Source of the DNA: Clusia tigrina
Lineage: Eukaryota; Arthropoda; Insecta; Diptera; Clusiidae
NCBI GenBank assembly: GCA_920105625.2
Contig: OV050030.1
Location: 249,271,889-249,335,888, forward strand
DNA length: 64,000 nucleotides
Direction: 5' to 3'
Shown: positions 12,861 through 25,360 of the stretch, piece after piece
Position numbering within the stretch: position 1 is the stretch's first letter
Layout: each line of letters begins with the position of its first letter
Made by a program: the position numbers and the translations under genes
The notes under the pieces: model-generated
Told to the model about the DNA's origin: nothing
The model's database searches: none
The model's input: the letters and a program-made list of their open reading frames with translations, nothing else

Positions 12861-14419
12861 GAGCCGCTTGTCAATTTAAGCTATCGCTCAAAGCTATGCT
12901 ACCCTTGAGTCCCAAATCAAACACTGATAAAACTTCAAATGGCCCTTACTTCTAAACGGTACTTCCTACACCTATCAAAGTTTGCAACATACAAATGCTT
13001 GTGACTTTTTACTCGTGCGTCATAAAACATTGAAAATTTGAAAAAATAAAGTACTCGAGCCTCTTGTCAATTTAAGCTATCGCTCAAAGCTATGCTACCC
13101 TTGAGTCCCAAATCAAACACTGATAAAACTTCAAATGGCCCTAACTTCTATACGGTACTTCCTACACCTATCAAAGTTTGCAACATACAAATGCTTGTAA
13201 CTTTTTACTGGAGCGTCCTAAAGCCTTGAAATTTTGTAACAATAAAGTACTCGAGCCTCTTGTCAATTTAAGCTATTGCACAAAGCTATGCTACCCTTGA
13301 GTCCCAAATCAAACACTGATAAAACTTAAAATGGCCCTAACTTCTTTACGGTACGTCCTACACCTATCAAAGTTTGCAACATACAAATGCTTGTAACTTT
13401 TTACTTTAGCGTCATAAAACCTTGAAATTTTGTGACAATAAAGTACTCGAGCCTCTTGTCAATATAAGCTATCGCTTAAAGCCATGCTACCCTTGAGTCC
13501 CAAATCAAACACAGATAAAACTTCAAATGGGCCTAACTTCTATACGGTACGTCCAACACCTATCAAAGTTTGCAACATACAAATGCTTGTAACTTTTTAC
13601 TGGAGCGTCATAAAGCCTTGAAATTTTGTAACAATAAAGTACTCGAGCCTCTTGTCAATTTAAGATATCGCTCAAAGCTATGCTACCCTTAGTCCCAAAT
13701 CAAACACTGATAAAACTTCAAATGGCCCTAACTTCTTTACGGTACGTCCTACACCTATTAAAGTTTGCAACATACAAATGCTTGTAACTTTTTACTGGAG
13801 CGTCCTAAAACCTTGAAATTTTGTAACAATAAAGTACTCGAACCTCTTTTTAATTTAAGCTATCGCTCAGAGCTATACTACCCTTGAGTCCCAAATCAAA
13901 CACTGATAAAGCATCAAATGGCCCTAACTTCTATACGGTACGTCCTACACCTATCAAAGTTTGCAACATACAAATGCTTGTAACTTTTTACTGGAGCGTC
14001 ATAAAACCTTGAAATTTTGTAACAATAAAGTACTCGAGCCTCTTGTCAATTTAAGCTATCGCTCAAAGCTATGCTATCCTTGAGTCCCAAATCAAACACT
14101 GATAAAACTTCAAATGGCCCTAACTTCTATACGGTACGTCCTACACCTATCAAAGTTTGCAACATACAAATTCTTGTAACTTTTTACGGGAGCGCCATAA
14201 AACCTTGAAATTTTGTAACAATAAAGTACTCGAGCCTCTTGTCAATTTAAGCTATCGCTCAAAGCTATGCTACCCTTGATTCCCAAATCAAACACTGATA
14301 AAACTTCAAATGGTCCTAACTTCTATACGGCACGTCCGACACATATCAAAGTTTGCAACATACAAATGCTTGTAACTTTTTACTTTAGCGTCATAAAACC
14401 TTGAAATTTTGTAACAATA

Positions 14420-14610
14420 AAGTACTCGAGCCTCTTGTCAATTTAAGCTATCGCTCAAAGCTATGATACCCTTGAGTCCCAAATCAAACACTGATAAAAC
14501 TTCAAATGGCCCTAACTTCTATACGTCCTACACCTATCAAAGTTTCCAACATACAAATGCTTGTAACTTTTTACTGGAGCGTCATAAAATCTTGAAATTT
14601 TGTAACAATA
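14420..14610 (+). repeat. 191-bp monomer with 5-bp deletion
   Basis: CTATACGTCCTACACC replaces CTATACGGTACGTCC. Five bases are lost between the two TACG motifs of TACGGTACG, again consistent with slippage between short direct repeats. Seen once. Confidence 0.85.
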
Positions 14611-15129
14611 AGGTACTCGAGCTTCTTGTCAATTTAAGCTATCGCTCAAAACTATGCTACCCTTGAGTCCAAAATCAAACACTGATAAAACTTCAAATGG
14701 CCCTAACTTCTATACGGTACATCCTACACCTATCAAAGTTTGCAACATACAAACGCTTGTGACTTTTTACTCGAGCGTCATAAAACCTTGAAATTTTGTA
14801 ACAATAAAGTACTGGAGCCTCTTGTCAATTTAAGCTATCGCTCAAAGCTATGCTACCCTTGAGTCCCAAATCAAACATTGATAAAACTTCAAATGGCAAT
14901 AACTTCTATACGGTACGTCCTACACCTATCAAAGTTTGCAACATACAAATGCTTGTAACTTTTTACTGGAGCGTCATAAAGCCTTGAAATTTTGTAACAA
15001 TAAAGTACTCGAGCCTCTTGTCAATTTAAGCTATCGCTCAAAGCTATGCTACCCTTGATTCCCAAATCAAACACTGACAAAACTTCAAATGGCCCTAACT
15101 TCTATACGGTACGTCCGACACCTATCAAA

Positions 15130-15720
15130 GTTTGCAACATACAAATGCTTGTAACTTTTTACGGGAGCGTCTTACAACCTTGAAATTTTGTAACAATAAG
15201 GTACTCGAGCTTCTTGTCAATTAAGGCTATCGCTCAAAGCTATGCTACCCTTGAGTCCCAAATCAAACATTGATAAAACTTCAAATGGCAATAACTTCTA
15301 TACGGTACGTCCTACACCTATCAAAGTTTGCAACATACAAATGCTTGTAACTTTTTACTGGAGCGTCATAAAGCCTTGAAATTTTGTAACAATAAAGTAC
15401 TCGAGCCTCTTGTCAATTTAAGCTATCGCTCAAAGCTATGCTACCCTTGATTCCCAAATCAAACACTGATAAAACTTCATATGGCCCTAACTTCTATACG
15501 GTACGTCCGACACCTATCAAAGTTTGCAACATACAAATGCTTGTGACTTTTTACGGGAGCGTCATAAAACCTTGAAATTTTGTAACAATAAGCTACTCGA
15601 GCTTCTTGTCAATTTAAGATATCGCTCAAAGCTATGCTACCCTTGAGTCCCAAATCAAACATTGATAAAACTTCAAATGGCCCTAACTTCTATACGGTAC
15701 GTCCTACACCTATCAAAGTT
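15130..15720 (+). repeat. Region-1 signature block re-occurring at 15 kb
   Basis: GAGCGTCTTACAACC, CAATTAAGGC, GGCAATAAC, CATAAAGCC and CTTCATATGG occur in the same order here as at about 4345-4935, at an offset of about 10785 bp (55 monomers plus 5). These markers are otherwise confined to the first 5 kb and the adjacent copy at 16.1-16.5 kb. Confidence 0.78.
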
Positions 15721-16554
15721 TGCAACATACAAATGCTTGTAACTTTTTACTGGAGCGTCATAAAAACTTGAACTTTTGTAACAATAAAGTACTCGAGCCT
15801 CTTGTCAATTTAAGCTATCGCTCAAAGCTATGCTACCCTTGAGTCCCAAATCAAACACTGATAAAACTTCAAATGGCCCTAACTTCTATACGGTATGTCC
15901 TACACCTATCAAAGTTTGCAACATACAAATGCTTGTAACTTTTTACTGGAGCGTCATAAAACCTTGAAATTTTGTAACAATAAAGTACTCGAGCCTCTTG
16001 TCAATTTAAGTTATCGCTCAAAGCTATGCTACCCTTGAGTCCCAAATCAAACACTGATAAAACATCAAATGGCCCTAACTTCTATACGGTACGTCCTACA
16101 CCTATCAAAGTTTGCAACATACAAATGCTTGTAACTTTTTACTGGAGCGTCATAAAGCCTTGAAATTTTGTAACAATAAAGTACTCGAGCCTCTTGTCAA
16201 TTTAAGCTATCGCTCAAAGCTATGCTACCCTTGATTCCCAAATCAAACACTGATAAAACTTCATATGGCCCTAACTTCTATACGGTACGTCCGACACCTA
16301 TCAAAGTTTGCAACATACAAATGCTTGTGACTTTTTACGGGAGCGTCATAAAACCTTGAAATTTTGTAACAATAAGCTACTCGAGCTTCTTGTCAATTTA
16401 AGATATCGCTCAAAGCTATGCTACCCTTGAGTCCCAAATCAAACATTGATAAAACTTCAAATGGCCCTAACTTCTATACGGTACGTCCTACACCTATCAA
16501 AGTTTGCAACATACAAATGCTTGTAACTTTTTACTGGAGCGTCATAAAACCTTG
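15361..16554 (+). repeat. Four-monomer (784-bp) duplication
   Basis: 15361-15770 matches 16145-16554 at an offset of exactly 784 bp. Shared marks are CATAAAGCC, GATTCCC, CTTCATATGG, TTGTGACTTTTTACGGG and AATAAGCTACTCG; the last is seen only in these two units. Outside these limits the copies differ (AAAAACTTGAAC in the left copy, AAAACCTTGAAA in the right). Confidence 0.8.
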
Positions 16555-18339
16555 AAATTTTGTAACAATAAAGTACTCGAGCCTCTTGTCAATTTAAGTT
16601 ATCGCTCAAAGCTATGCTACCCTTGAGTCCCAAATCAAACACTGATAAAACATCAAATGGCCCTAACTTCTATACGGTACGTCCTACACCTATCAAAGTT
16701 TGCAACATACAAATGCTTCTAACTTTTTACTGGAGCGTCATAAAACCTTGAAATTTTGTAGCAATAAAGTACTCGAGCCTCTTGTCAATTTAAGCTATCG
16801 CTCAAAGCTATGCTACCCTTGAGTCCCAAATCAAACACTGATAAAACTTCAAATGGCCCTAACTTCTATACGATACGTCCTACACCTATCAAAGTTTGCA
16901 ACATACAAATGCTTGTAACTTTTTACTGGATCGTCCTAAAACCTTGAAATTTTGTAACAATAAAGTACTCGAGCCTCTTGTCAATTTAAGCTATCGCTCA
17001 AAGCTATGATACCCTTGAGTCCCAAATCAAACACTGATAAAACTTCAAATGGCCCTAACTTCTATACGATATGTCCTACACCTATCAAAGTTTGCAACAT
17101 ACAAATGCTTGTAACTTTTTACTGGAGCGTCATAAAACCTTGAAATTTTGGAACAATAAAGTACTCGAGCCTCTTGTCAACTTAAGCTATCGCTCAAAGC
17201 TATGCTACCCTTGAATCCCAAATCAAACACTGATAAAACTTCAAATGGCCTTAACTTCTATACGGTACGTCCTACACCTATCAAAGTTTGCAACATACAA
17301 ATGCTTGTAACTTTTTACTGGAGCGTCATAAAACCTTGAAATTTTGTAACAATAAAGTACTCGAGCCTCTTGTCAATTTAAGCTATCGCTCAAAGGTATG
17401 CTACCCTGGAGTCCCAAATCAAACACTGATAAAATTTCAAGTGGCCCTAACTTTTTTACGGTACTTCCTACACCTATCAAAGTTTGCAACATACAAATGC
17501 TTGTGAGTTTTTACTCGAGAGTCATAAAACCTTGAAATTTTGTAACAATAAGGTACTCGAGCTTCTTGTCAATTTAAGCTATCGCTCAAAGCTATGCTAC
17601 CCTTGACTCCCAATAAAATATTGACAAAGCTTCAAATGGCCCTAACTTCTATACGGTACTTCCTACACCTATCAAAGTTTGCAACATACAAATGCTTGGG
17701 ACTTTTTACTCGAGCGTCATTAAACCTTGAAATTTTGTAACAATAAAGTACTCGAGCCTCTTGTCAACTTAAGCTATCGCTCAAAGCTATGCTACCCTTG
17801 AATCCCAAATCAAACACTGATAAAACTTCAAATGGCCTTAACTTCTATACGGTACGTCCTACACCTATCAAAGTTTGCAACATACAAATGCTTGTAACTT
17901 TTTACTGGAGCGTCATAAAACCTTAAAATTTTGTAACAATAAAGTACTCGAGCCTCTTGTCAATTTAAGCTATCGCTCAAAGCTATGCTACCCTTGAGTC
18001 CAAAATCAAACAATGATAAAACTTCAAATGGCCCTAACTTCTATACGGTACGTCCTACACCTATCAAAGTTTGCAACATACAAATGCTTGTAACTTTTTT
18101 CGGGAGCGTCATAAAACCTTGAAATTTTGTAACAATAAAGTACTCGAGCCTCTTGTCAATTTAAGCTATCGCTCAAAGCTATGCTACCCTTGAGTCCCAA
18201 ATCAAACACTAATAAAACTTCAAATGGCCCTAACTTCTATACGATACGTCCTACAGCTATCAAAGTTTGCAACATACAAGTGCTTTTAACTTTTTACTGG
18301 AGCGTCATAAAACCTTGAAATTTTGTAACAATAAGGTAC
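16555..18339 (+). repeat. Linking stretch of mixed type A monomers
   Basis: About nine type A monomers. AAAGGTATGCTACCCTGG near 17392 recurs near 18567, an offset of 1175 bp (six monomers). CCAATAAAATATTG near 17610 is shared with about 11935. No type B unit and no non-satellite sequence seen. Confidence 0.72.
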
Positions 18340-20940
18340 TCGAGCCTCTTGTCAATTTAAGCTATCGCTCAAAGATATGCTACCCTTGAGTCCCAATTCA
18401 AACACTGATAAAACTTCAAAGGGCCCTAACTTCTATACGGTACGTCCTACACCTATCAAAGTTTGCAACATACAAATGCTTGTAACTTTTTACTGGAACG
18501 TCATAAAACCTTGAAATTTTGTAACAATAAAGTACTCGAGCCTCTTGTCAATTTAAGCTATCGCTCAAAGGTATGCTACCCTGGAGTCCCAAATCAAACA
18601 CTGATAAAATTTCAAGTGGCCCTAACTTTTATACGGTACTTCCTACACCTATCAAAGTTTGCAACATACAAATGCTTGTGAGTTTTTACTCGAGCGTCAT
18701 AAAACCTTGAAATTTTGTAACAATAAGGTACTCGAGCTTCTTGTCAATTTAAGCTATCGCTCAAAGCTATGCTACCCTTGACTCCCAACAAAACATTGAT
18801 AAAGCTTCAAATGGCCCTAACTTCTATACGGTACATCCTACACCTATCAAAGTTTGCAACATACAATTGCTTGGGACTTTTTACTCGAGCGTCATAAAAC
18901 CTTGAAATTTTGTAACAATAAAGTACTCGAACCTCTTGTCAATTTAAGCTATCGCTCAAAGCTATGCTACCATTGAGTCCCAAATAAAACATTGATAAAA
19001 CTTCAAATGGCCCTAACTTCTATACGGTACGTCCTACACCTATCAAAGTTTGCAACATACAAATGCTTGTAACTTTTTACTGGAGCGTCATAAAACCTTG
19101 AAATTTTGTAACAATCAAGTACTCGAGCCTCTTGTCAATTTAAGATATCGCTCAAAGCTATGCTACCCTTGATTCCCAAATCAAACACTGATAAAACATC
19201 TAATGGCCCTAACTTCTATACGGTACGTCCTACACCTATCAAAGTTTGCAACATACAAATGCTTTTAACTTTTTACGGGAGCGTCATAAAACCTTGAAAT
19301 TTTGTAACAATCAAGTACTCGAGCCTCTTGTCAATTTAAGATATCGCTCAAAGCTCTGCTACCCTTGAGTCCCAAATCAAACACTGATAAAACATCAAAT
19401 GGCCCTAACTTCTATACGGTACGTCTAGAACACCTACACCTATCAAAGTTTGCAACATACAAATGCTTGTAACTTTTTTGGGAGCGTCATAAAACCTCGA
19501 AATTTTTTAACAATAAAGTACTCGAGCCTCTTGTCAATTTAAGCTGTCGCTCAAAGCTATGCTACCCTTGAGTCCCAAATCAAACACTGATAAAAATTCA
19601 AATGGCCCTAACTTCTATACGGTACTTCCTACACCTATCAAAGTTTGCAACATACAAATGCTTGTGACTTTTTACGGGAGCGTCATAAAACCTTGAAATT
19701 TTGTAACAATAAAGTACTCGAGCCTCTTGTCAATTTAAGCTATCGCTCAAAGCTATGCTACCCTGGAGTCCCAAATCAAACAGTGATAAAACTTCAAGTG
19801 GCCTTAACTTTTATACAGTACTTCCTACACCTATCAAAGTTTGCAACATACAAATGCTTGTGACTTTTCAATCGAGCGTCATAAAACCTTGAAATTTTGT
19901 AACAATAAAGTACTCGAGCCTCTTGTCAATTTAAGCTATCGCTCACAGCTATGCTACCCTTGAGTCCCAAATAAAACATTGATAAAACTTCAAATGGCCC
20001 TAACTTCTATACGGTAAGTCCTACACCTATGAAAGTTTGCAACATACAAATGCTTGTAACATTTTACTGGAGCGTCATAAAACCTTGAAATTTTGTAACA
20101 ATAAAGTACTCGAGCCTCTTGTCAATTTAAGCTATCGCTCAAAGCTATGCTACCCTTGACTCCCAAATAAAACATTGATAAATCTTCAAATGGCCCTAAC
20201 TTCTATACGGTACTTCCTACACCTATCAAAGATTGCAACATACAAATGCTTGTGACTTTTTACTCGAGCGTCATAAAACCTTGAAATTTTGTAACAATAA
20301 AGTACTGGAGCCTCTAGTCAATTTAAGTTATCGCTCAAAGCTATGCTACCCTTGAGTCCCAAATCAAACACTGATAAAACTTCAAATGGCCCTAACTTCT
20401 ATACGGTACGTCCTACACCTACCAAAGTTTGCAACATACAAATGCTTTTAACTTTTTACTGGAGCGTCATAAAACCTTGAAATTTTGTAACAATAAATTA
20501 CTCGAGCTTCTTGTCAATTTAAGCTATCGCTCAAAGCTATGCTACCCTTGAGTCCCAAATCAAACATTGATAAAACTTCAAATGTCCCTAACTTCTATAC
20601 GGTACGTCCTACAGCTATCAAAGTTTGCAACATACAAATGCTTTTAACTTTTTACTGGAGCGTCATAAAACCTTGAAATTTTGTAACAATAAAGTACTCG
20701 AGCCTCTTGTCAATTTAAGCTATCGCTCAAAGCTATGCTACCCTTGAGTTCCAAATCAAACACTGATAAAACTTCAAATGGCCCTAACTTCTATACGATA
20801 CGTCCTACACCTATCAAAGTTTGCAACATACAAATGCTTGTAACTTTTTACTGGAGCGTCATAAAACCTTGAAATTTTGTAACAATAAGTTATTCGAGCT
20901 TCTTGTCAATTTAAGCTATCGCTCAAAGCTATGCTACCCT
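18340..20940 (+). repeat. Block copied at an offset of about 3.53 kb, left copy
   Basis: Pairs with 21874-24474. The offset is 3534 at 18361/21895, 3338 at 19421/22759 and 3534 again at 20887/24421. Markers include AAAGATATGCTACC, CCCAATTCAAAC, CACATCTAATGG or ACATCTAATGG, the TCTAGAACAC unit, CACAGCTATGC, TACTGGAGCCTCTAG and AAGTTATTCG. The offset changes equal exactly one monomer each way. Confidence 0.83.
19313..19515 (+). repeat. 203-bp monomer with 8-bp insertion, copy 3
   Basis: Same TAGAACAC insertion, but with CACCTATC and AACTTTTTTGGG, so it belongs to a sister branch of the copies at 8333 and 11475. It also has AAAGCTCTGCTACC, shared with copy 4. Confidence 0.88.
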
Positions 20941-21088
20941 TGAATCCCAAATCAAACACTGATAAAACTTCAAATGGCCTTAACTTCTATACGGTACGTC
21001 CTACACCTATCAAAGTTTGCAACATACAAATGCTTGTAACTTTTTACTGGAGCGTCATAAAACCTCGAAATTTTTTAACAATAAAATA

Positions 21089-21679
21089 CTCGAGCCTCTT
21101 GTCAATTTAAGCTATCGCTCAAAGCTATGCTACCCTTGAGTCCCAAATCAAATACTGATAAAACTTCAAATGGCCCTAACTTCTATACGGTACGTCCTAC
21201 AGCTATCAAAGTTTGCAACATACAAATGCTTTTAACTTTTTACTGGAGCGTCATAAAACCTTGAAATTTTGTAACAATAAGGTACTCGAGCCTATTGTCA
21301 ATTTAAGCTATCGCTCAAAGCTATGCTACCCTTGAGTCCCAAATCAAACAATGATAAAACTTCAAATGGCCCTAACTTCTATACGGTACGTCCTACACCT
21401 ATCAAAGTTTGCAACATACAAATGCTTGTAACTTTTTTCGGGAGCGTCATAAAACCTTGAAATTTTGTAACAATAAAGTACTCGAGCCTCTTGTCAATTT
21501 AAGCTATCGCTCAAAGCTATGCTACCCTTGAGTCCCAAATCAAACACTGATAAAACTTCAAATGGCCCTAACTTCTATACGATACGTCCTACACCTATCA
21601 AAGTTTGCAACATACAAATGCTTGTAACTTTTTACTGGATCGTCATAAAACCTTGAAATTTTGTAACAATAAAGTACTC
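21089..21679 (+). repeat. Three-monomer block, partner of 12270-12860
   Basis: Right copy of the 8819-bp-offset pair. It carries CCTATTGTCAATT where the left copy has CCTATTGTTAATT, and continues into GCTATGCTCCCC just after the block. Confidence 0.75.
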
Positions 21680-21873
21680 GAGCCGCTTGTCAATTTAAGC
21701 TATCGCTCAAAGCTATGCTCCCCTTGAGTCCCAAATCAAACACTGATAAAACTTCAAATGGCCCTAACTTCTATACGGTACGTCCTACACCTATCAAAGT
21801 TTGCAACATACAAATGCTTATAACTTTTTACTGGAGCGTCATAAAAACTTGAAATTTTGTAATAATAAAGTAC

Positions 21874-24474
21874 TCGAGCCTCTTGTCAATTTAAGCTATC
21901 GCTCAAAGATATGCTACCCTTGAGTCCCAATTCAAACACTGATAAAACTTCAAAGGGCCCTAACTTCTATACGGTACGTCCTACAAACATCAAAGTTTGC
22001 AACAAACAAATGCTTGTAACTTTTTACGGGAGCGTCATAAAACCTTGAAATTTTGTAACAATAAAGTACTCGAGCCTCTTGTCAATTTAAGCTATCGATC
22101 AAAGGTATGCTACCCTGGAGTCCCAAATCAAACACTGATAAAATTTCAAGTGGCCCTAACTTTTATACGGTACTTCCTACACCTATCAAAGTTTGCAACA
22201 TACAAATGCTTGTGAGTTTTTACTCGAGCGCCATAAAACCTTGAAATTTTGTAACAATAAGGTACTCGAGCTTCTTGTCAATTTAAGCTATCGCTCAAAG
22301 CTATTATACCCTTGACTCCCACTAAAACATTGATAAAGCTTCAAATGGCCCTAACTTCTATACGGTACTTCCTACACCTATCAAAGTTTGCAACATACAA
22401 TTGCTTGGGACTTTTTACTCGAGCGTCATAAAACCTTGAAATTTTGTAACAATAAAGTACTCGAACCTCTTGTCAATTTAAGCTATCGCTCAAAGCTATG
22501 CTACCATTGAGTCCCAAATCAAACACTGATAAAACATCTAATGGCCCTAACTTTTATACGGTACGTCCTACACCTATCAAAGTTTGCAACATACAAATGC
22601 TTTTAACTTTTTACGGGAGCGTCATAAAACCTTGAAATTTTGTAACAATCAAGTACTCGAGCCTCTTGTCAATTTAAGATATCGCTCAAAGCTCTGCTAC
22701 CCTTGAGTCCCAAATCAAACACTGATAAAACATCAAATGGCCCTAACTTCTATACGGTACGTCTAGAACACCTACACCTATCAAAGTTTGCAACATACAA
22801 ATGCTTGTAACTTTTTTGGGAGCGTCATAAAACCTCGAAATTTTTTAACAATAAAGTACTCGAGCCTCTTGTCAATTTAAGCTATCGCTCAAAGCTATGC
22901 TACCCTTGAATCCCAAATCAAACACTGATAAAAATTCAAATGGCCCTAACTTCTATACGGTACTTCCTACACCTATCAAAGTTTGCAACATACAAATGCT
23001 GGTGACTTTTTACGGGAGCGTCATAAAACCTTGAAATTTTGTAACAATAAAGTACTCGAGCCTCTTGTCAATTTAAGCTATCGCTCAAAGCTATGCTACC
23101 CTGGAGTCCCAAATCAAACACTGATAAAACTTCAAGTGGCCTTAACTTTTATACGGTACTTCCTACACCTATCAAAGTTTGCAACATACAAATGCTTGTG
23201 ACTTTTCACTCGAGCGTCATAAAACCTTGAAATTTTGTAACAATAAAGTACTCGAGCCTCTTGTCAATTTAAGCTATCGCTCACAGCTATGCTACCCTTG
23301 AGTCCCAAATAAAACATTGATAAAACTTCAAATGGCCCTAACTTCTATACGGTACGTCCTACACCTATCAAAGTTTGCAACATACAAATGCTTGTAACAT
23401 TTTACTGGAGCGTCATAAAACCTTGAAATTTTGTAACAATAAAGTACTCGAGCCTCTTGTCAATTTAAGCTATCGCTCAAAGCTATGCTACCCTTGAGTT
23501 CCAAATCAAACACTGATAAAACTTCAAATGGCCCTAACTTCTATACGATACGTCCTACACCTATCAAAGTTTGCAACATACAAATGCTTGTAACTTTTTA
23601 CGGGAGCGTCATAAAACCTTGAAATTTTGTAACAATAAGGTACTCGAGCTTCTTGTGAATTTAAGCTATCGCTCAAAGCTATGCTACCCTTGACTCCCAA
23701 ATAAAACATTGATAAATCTTCAAATGGCCCTAACTTCTATACGGTACTTCCTACACCTATCAAAGTTTGCAACATACAAATGCTTGTGACTTTTTACTCG
23801 AGCGTCATAAAACCTTGAAATTTTGTAACAATAAAGTACTGGAGCCTCTAGTCAATTTAAGTTATCGCTCAAAGCTATGCTACCCTTGAGTCCCAAATCA
23901 AACACTGATAAAACTTCAAATGGCCCTAACTTCTATACGGTACGTCCTACACCTACCAAAGTTTGCAACATACAAATGCTTTTAACTTTTTACTGGAGCG
24001 TCATAAAACCTTGAAATTTTGTAACAATAAATTACTCGAGCTTCTTGTCAATTTAAGCTATCGCTCAAAGCTATGCTACCCTTGAGTCCCAAATCAAACA
24101 TTGATAAAACTTCAAATGTCCCTAACTTCTATACGGTACGTCCTACACCTATCAAACTTTGCAACATACAAATGCTTTTAACTTTTTACTGGAGCGTCAT
24201 AAAACCTTGAAATTTTGTAACAATAAAGTACTCGAGCCTCTTGTCAATTTAAGCTATCGCTCAAAGCTATGCTACCCTTGAGTTCCAAATCAAACACTGA
24301 TACAACTTCAAATGGCCCTAACTTCTATACGATACGTCCTACACCTATCAAAGTTTGCAACATACAAATGCTTGTAACTTTTTACTGGAGCGTCATAAAA
24401 CCTTGAAATTTTGTAACAATAAGTTATTCGAGCTTCTTGTCAATTTAAGCTATCGCTCAAAGCTATGCTACCCT
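21874..24474 (+). repeat. Block copied at an offset of about 3.53 kb, right copy
   Basis: Partner of 18340-20940. It lacks one monomer that the left copy has (around 19000-19196) and has one the left copy lacks (around 23480-23675, carrying GAGTTCCAAATC and CTTGTGAATTT), so total length is conserved. Confidence 0.82.
22651..22853 (+). repeat. 203-bp monomer with 8-bp insertion, copy 4
   Basis: Same marker set as copy 3 at an offset of exactly 3338 bp, including the GCTCTGCTACC variant. Copies 3 and 4 form one pair; copies 1 and 2 form the other. Confidence 0.88.
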
Positions 24475-25360
24475 TGAGTCCCAAATCAAACATTGATAAA
24501 ATTTCAAATGGCCCTAACTTCTATACGGTACGTCCTACACCTATCAAAGTTTGCAACATACAAATGCTTGTAACTTTTTACTGGAGCGTCATAAAACCTT
24601 GAAATTTTGTAACAATAAGGCACTCGAGCTTCTTGTCAATTTAAGCTATCGCTCAAAGCTATGCTACCCTTGAGTCCGAAATCAAACACTGATAAAACTT
24701 CAAATGGCCCTAACTTCTATACGGTACTTCTTACAACTATCAAAGTTAGCAACATACAAATGCTTGTGACTTTTTACTCGAGCGTCATAAAACCTTGAAA
24801 TTTTGTAACAATAAAGTTCTGGAGCCTCTTGTCAATTTAAGCTATCGCTCAAAGCTATGCTACCCTTGAGTCCCAAATCAAACACTGATGAAACTTCAAA
24901 TGGCCCTAACTTCTATACGATACGTTCTACACTTATCAAAGTTTGCAACATACAAATGCTTGTGACTTTTTACTCGAGCGTCATAAAACCTTGAAATTTT
25001 GTAACAATAAAGTACTCGCCTCTTGTCAATTTAAGCTATCGCTCAAAGCTATGCTACCCTTGAGTCCCAAATCAAACACTGATGAAACTTCAAATGGCCC
25101 TAACTTCTATACGATACGTCCTACACCTATCAAAGTTTGCAACATACAAATGCTTGTGACTTTTTACTCGAGCGTCATAAAACCTTGAAATATTGTAACA
25201 ATAAAGTCCTCGAGCCTCTTGTCAATTTAAGCTATCGCTCAAAGCTATGCTACCCTTGAGTCCCAAATCAAACATTGATAAAACTTCAAATGGCCCTAAC
25301 TTCTATACGGTACGTCCTACACCTATCAAAGTTTGCAACATACAAATGCTTGTAACTTTT
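24475..25360 (+). repeat. Linking stretch with a 2-bp-shortened monomer
   Basis: About 4.5 type A monomers. The unit with AGTACTCGCCTCTTG near 25012 has lost AG, destroying its CTCGAG site. GATGAAACTTC occurs twice, one monomer apart (about 24888 and 25081). Confidence 0.75.

Larger units (their letters stand above)
11826..15120 (+). repeat. Heterogeneous stretch of the array without long block copies
   Basis: About 17 monomers with many private changes: CATTGAAAATTTGAAAAAATA near 13028, CTATTGCACAAAGC near 13275, TACTTTAGCG near 13403 and again near 14388, CCTCTTTTTAATT near 13851, and a lost G in CCCTTAGTCCC near 13688. The only extended match I found is about 12270-12860 to 21090-21680. 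It lacks the ordered structure seen at the right end. Confidence 0.7.

Noticed and set aside
7679..23201. Repeated 72-residue open frames ending in the same peptide (units at 7679, 10821, 17288, 18463, 19645, 21997 and 22983)
   Set aside because: Type A monomers with CTGGAGTCC or a similar change lose a stop codon and read a little further. They carry no codon or domain signal.
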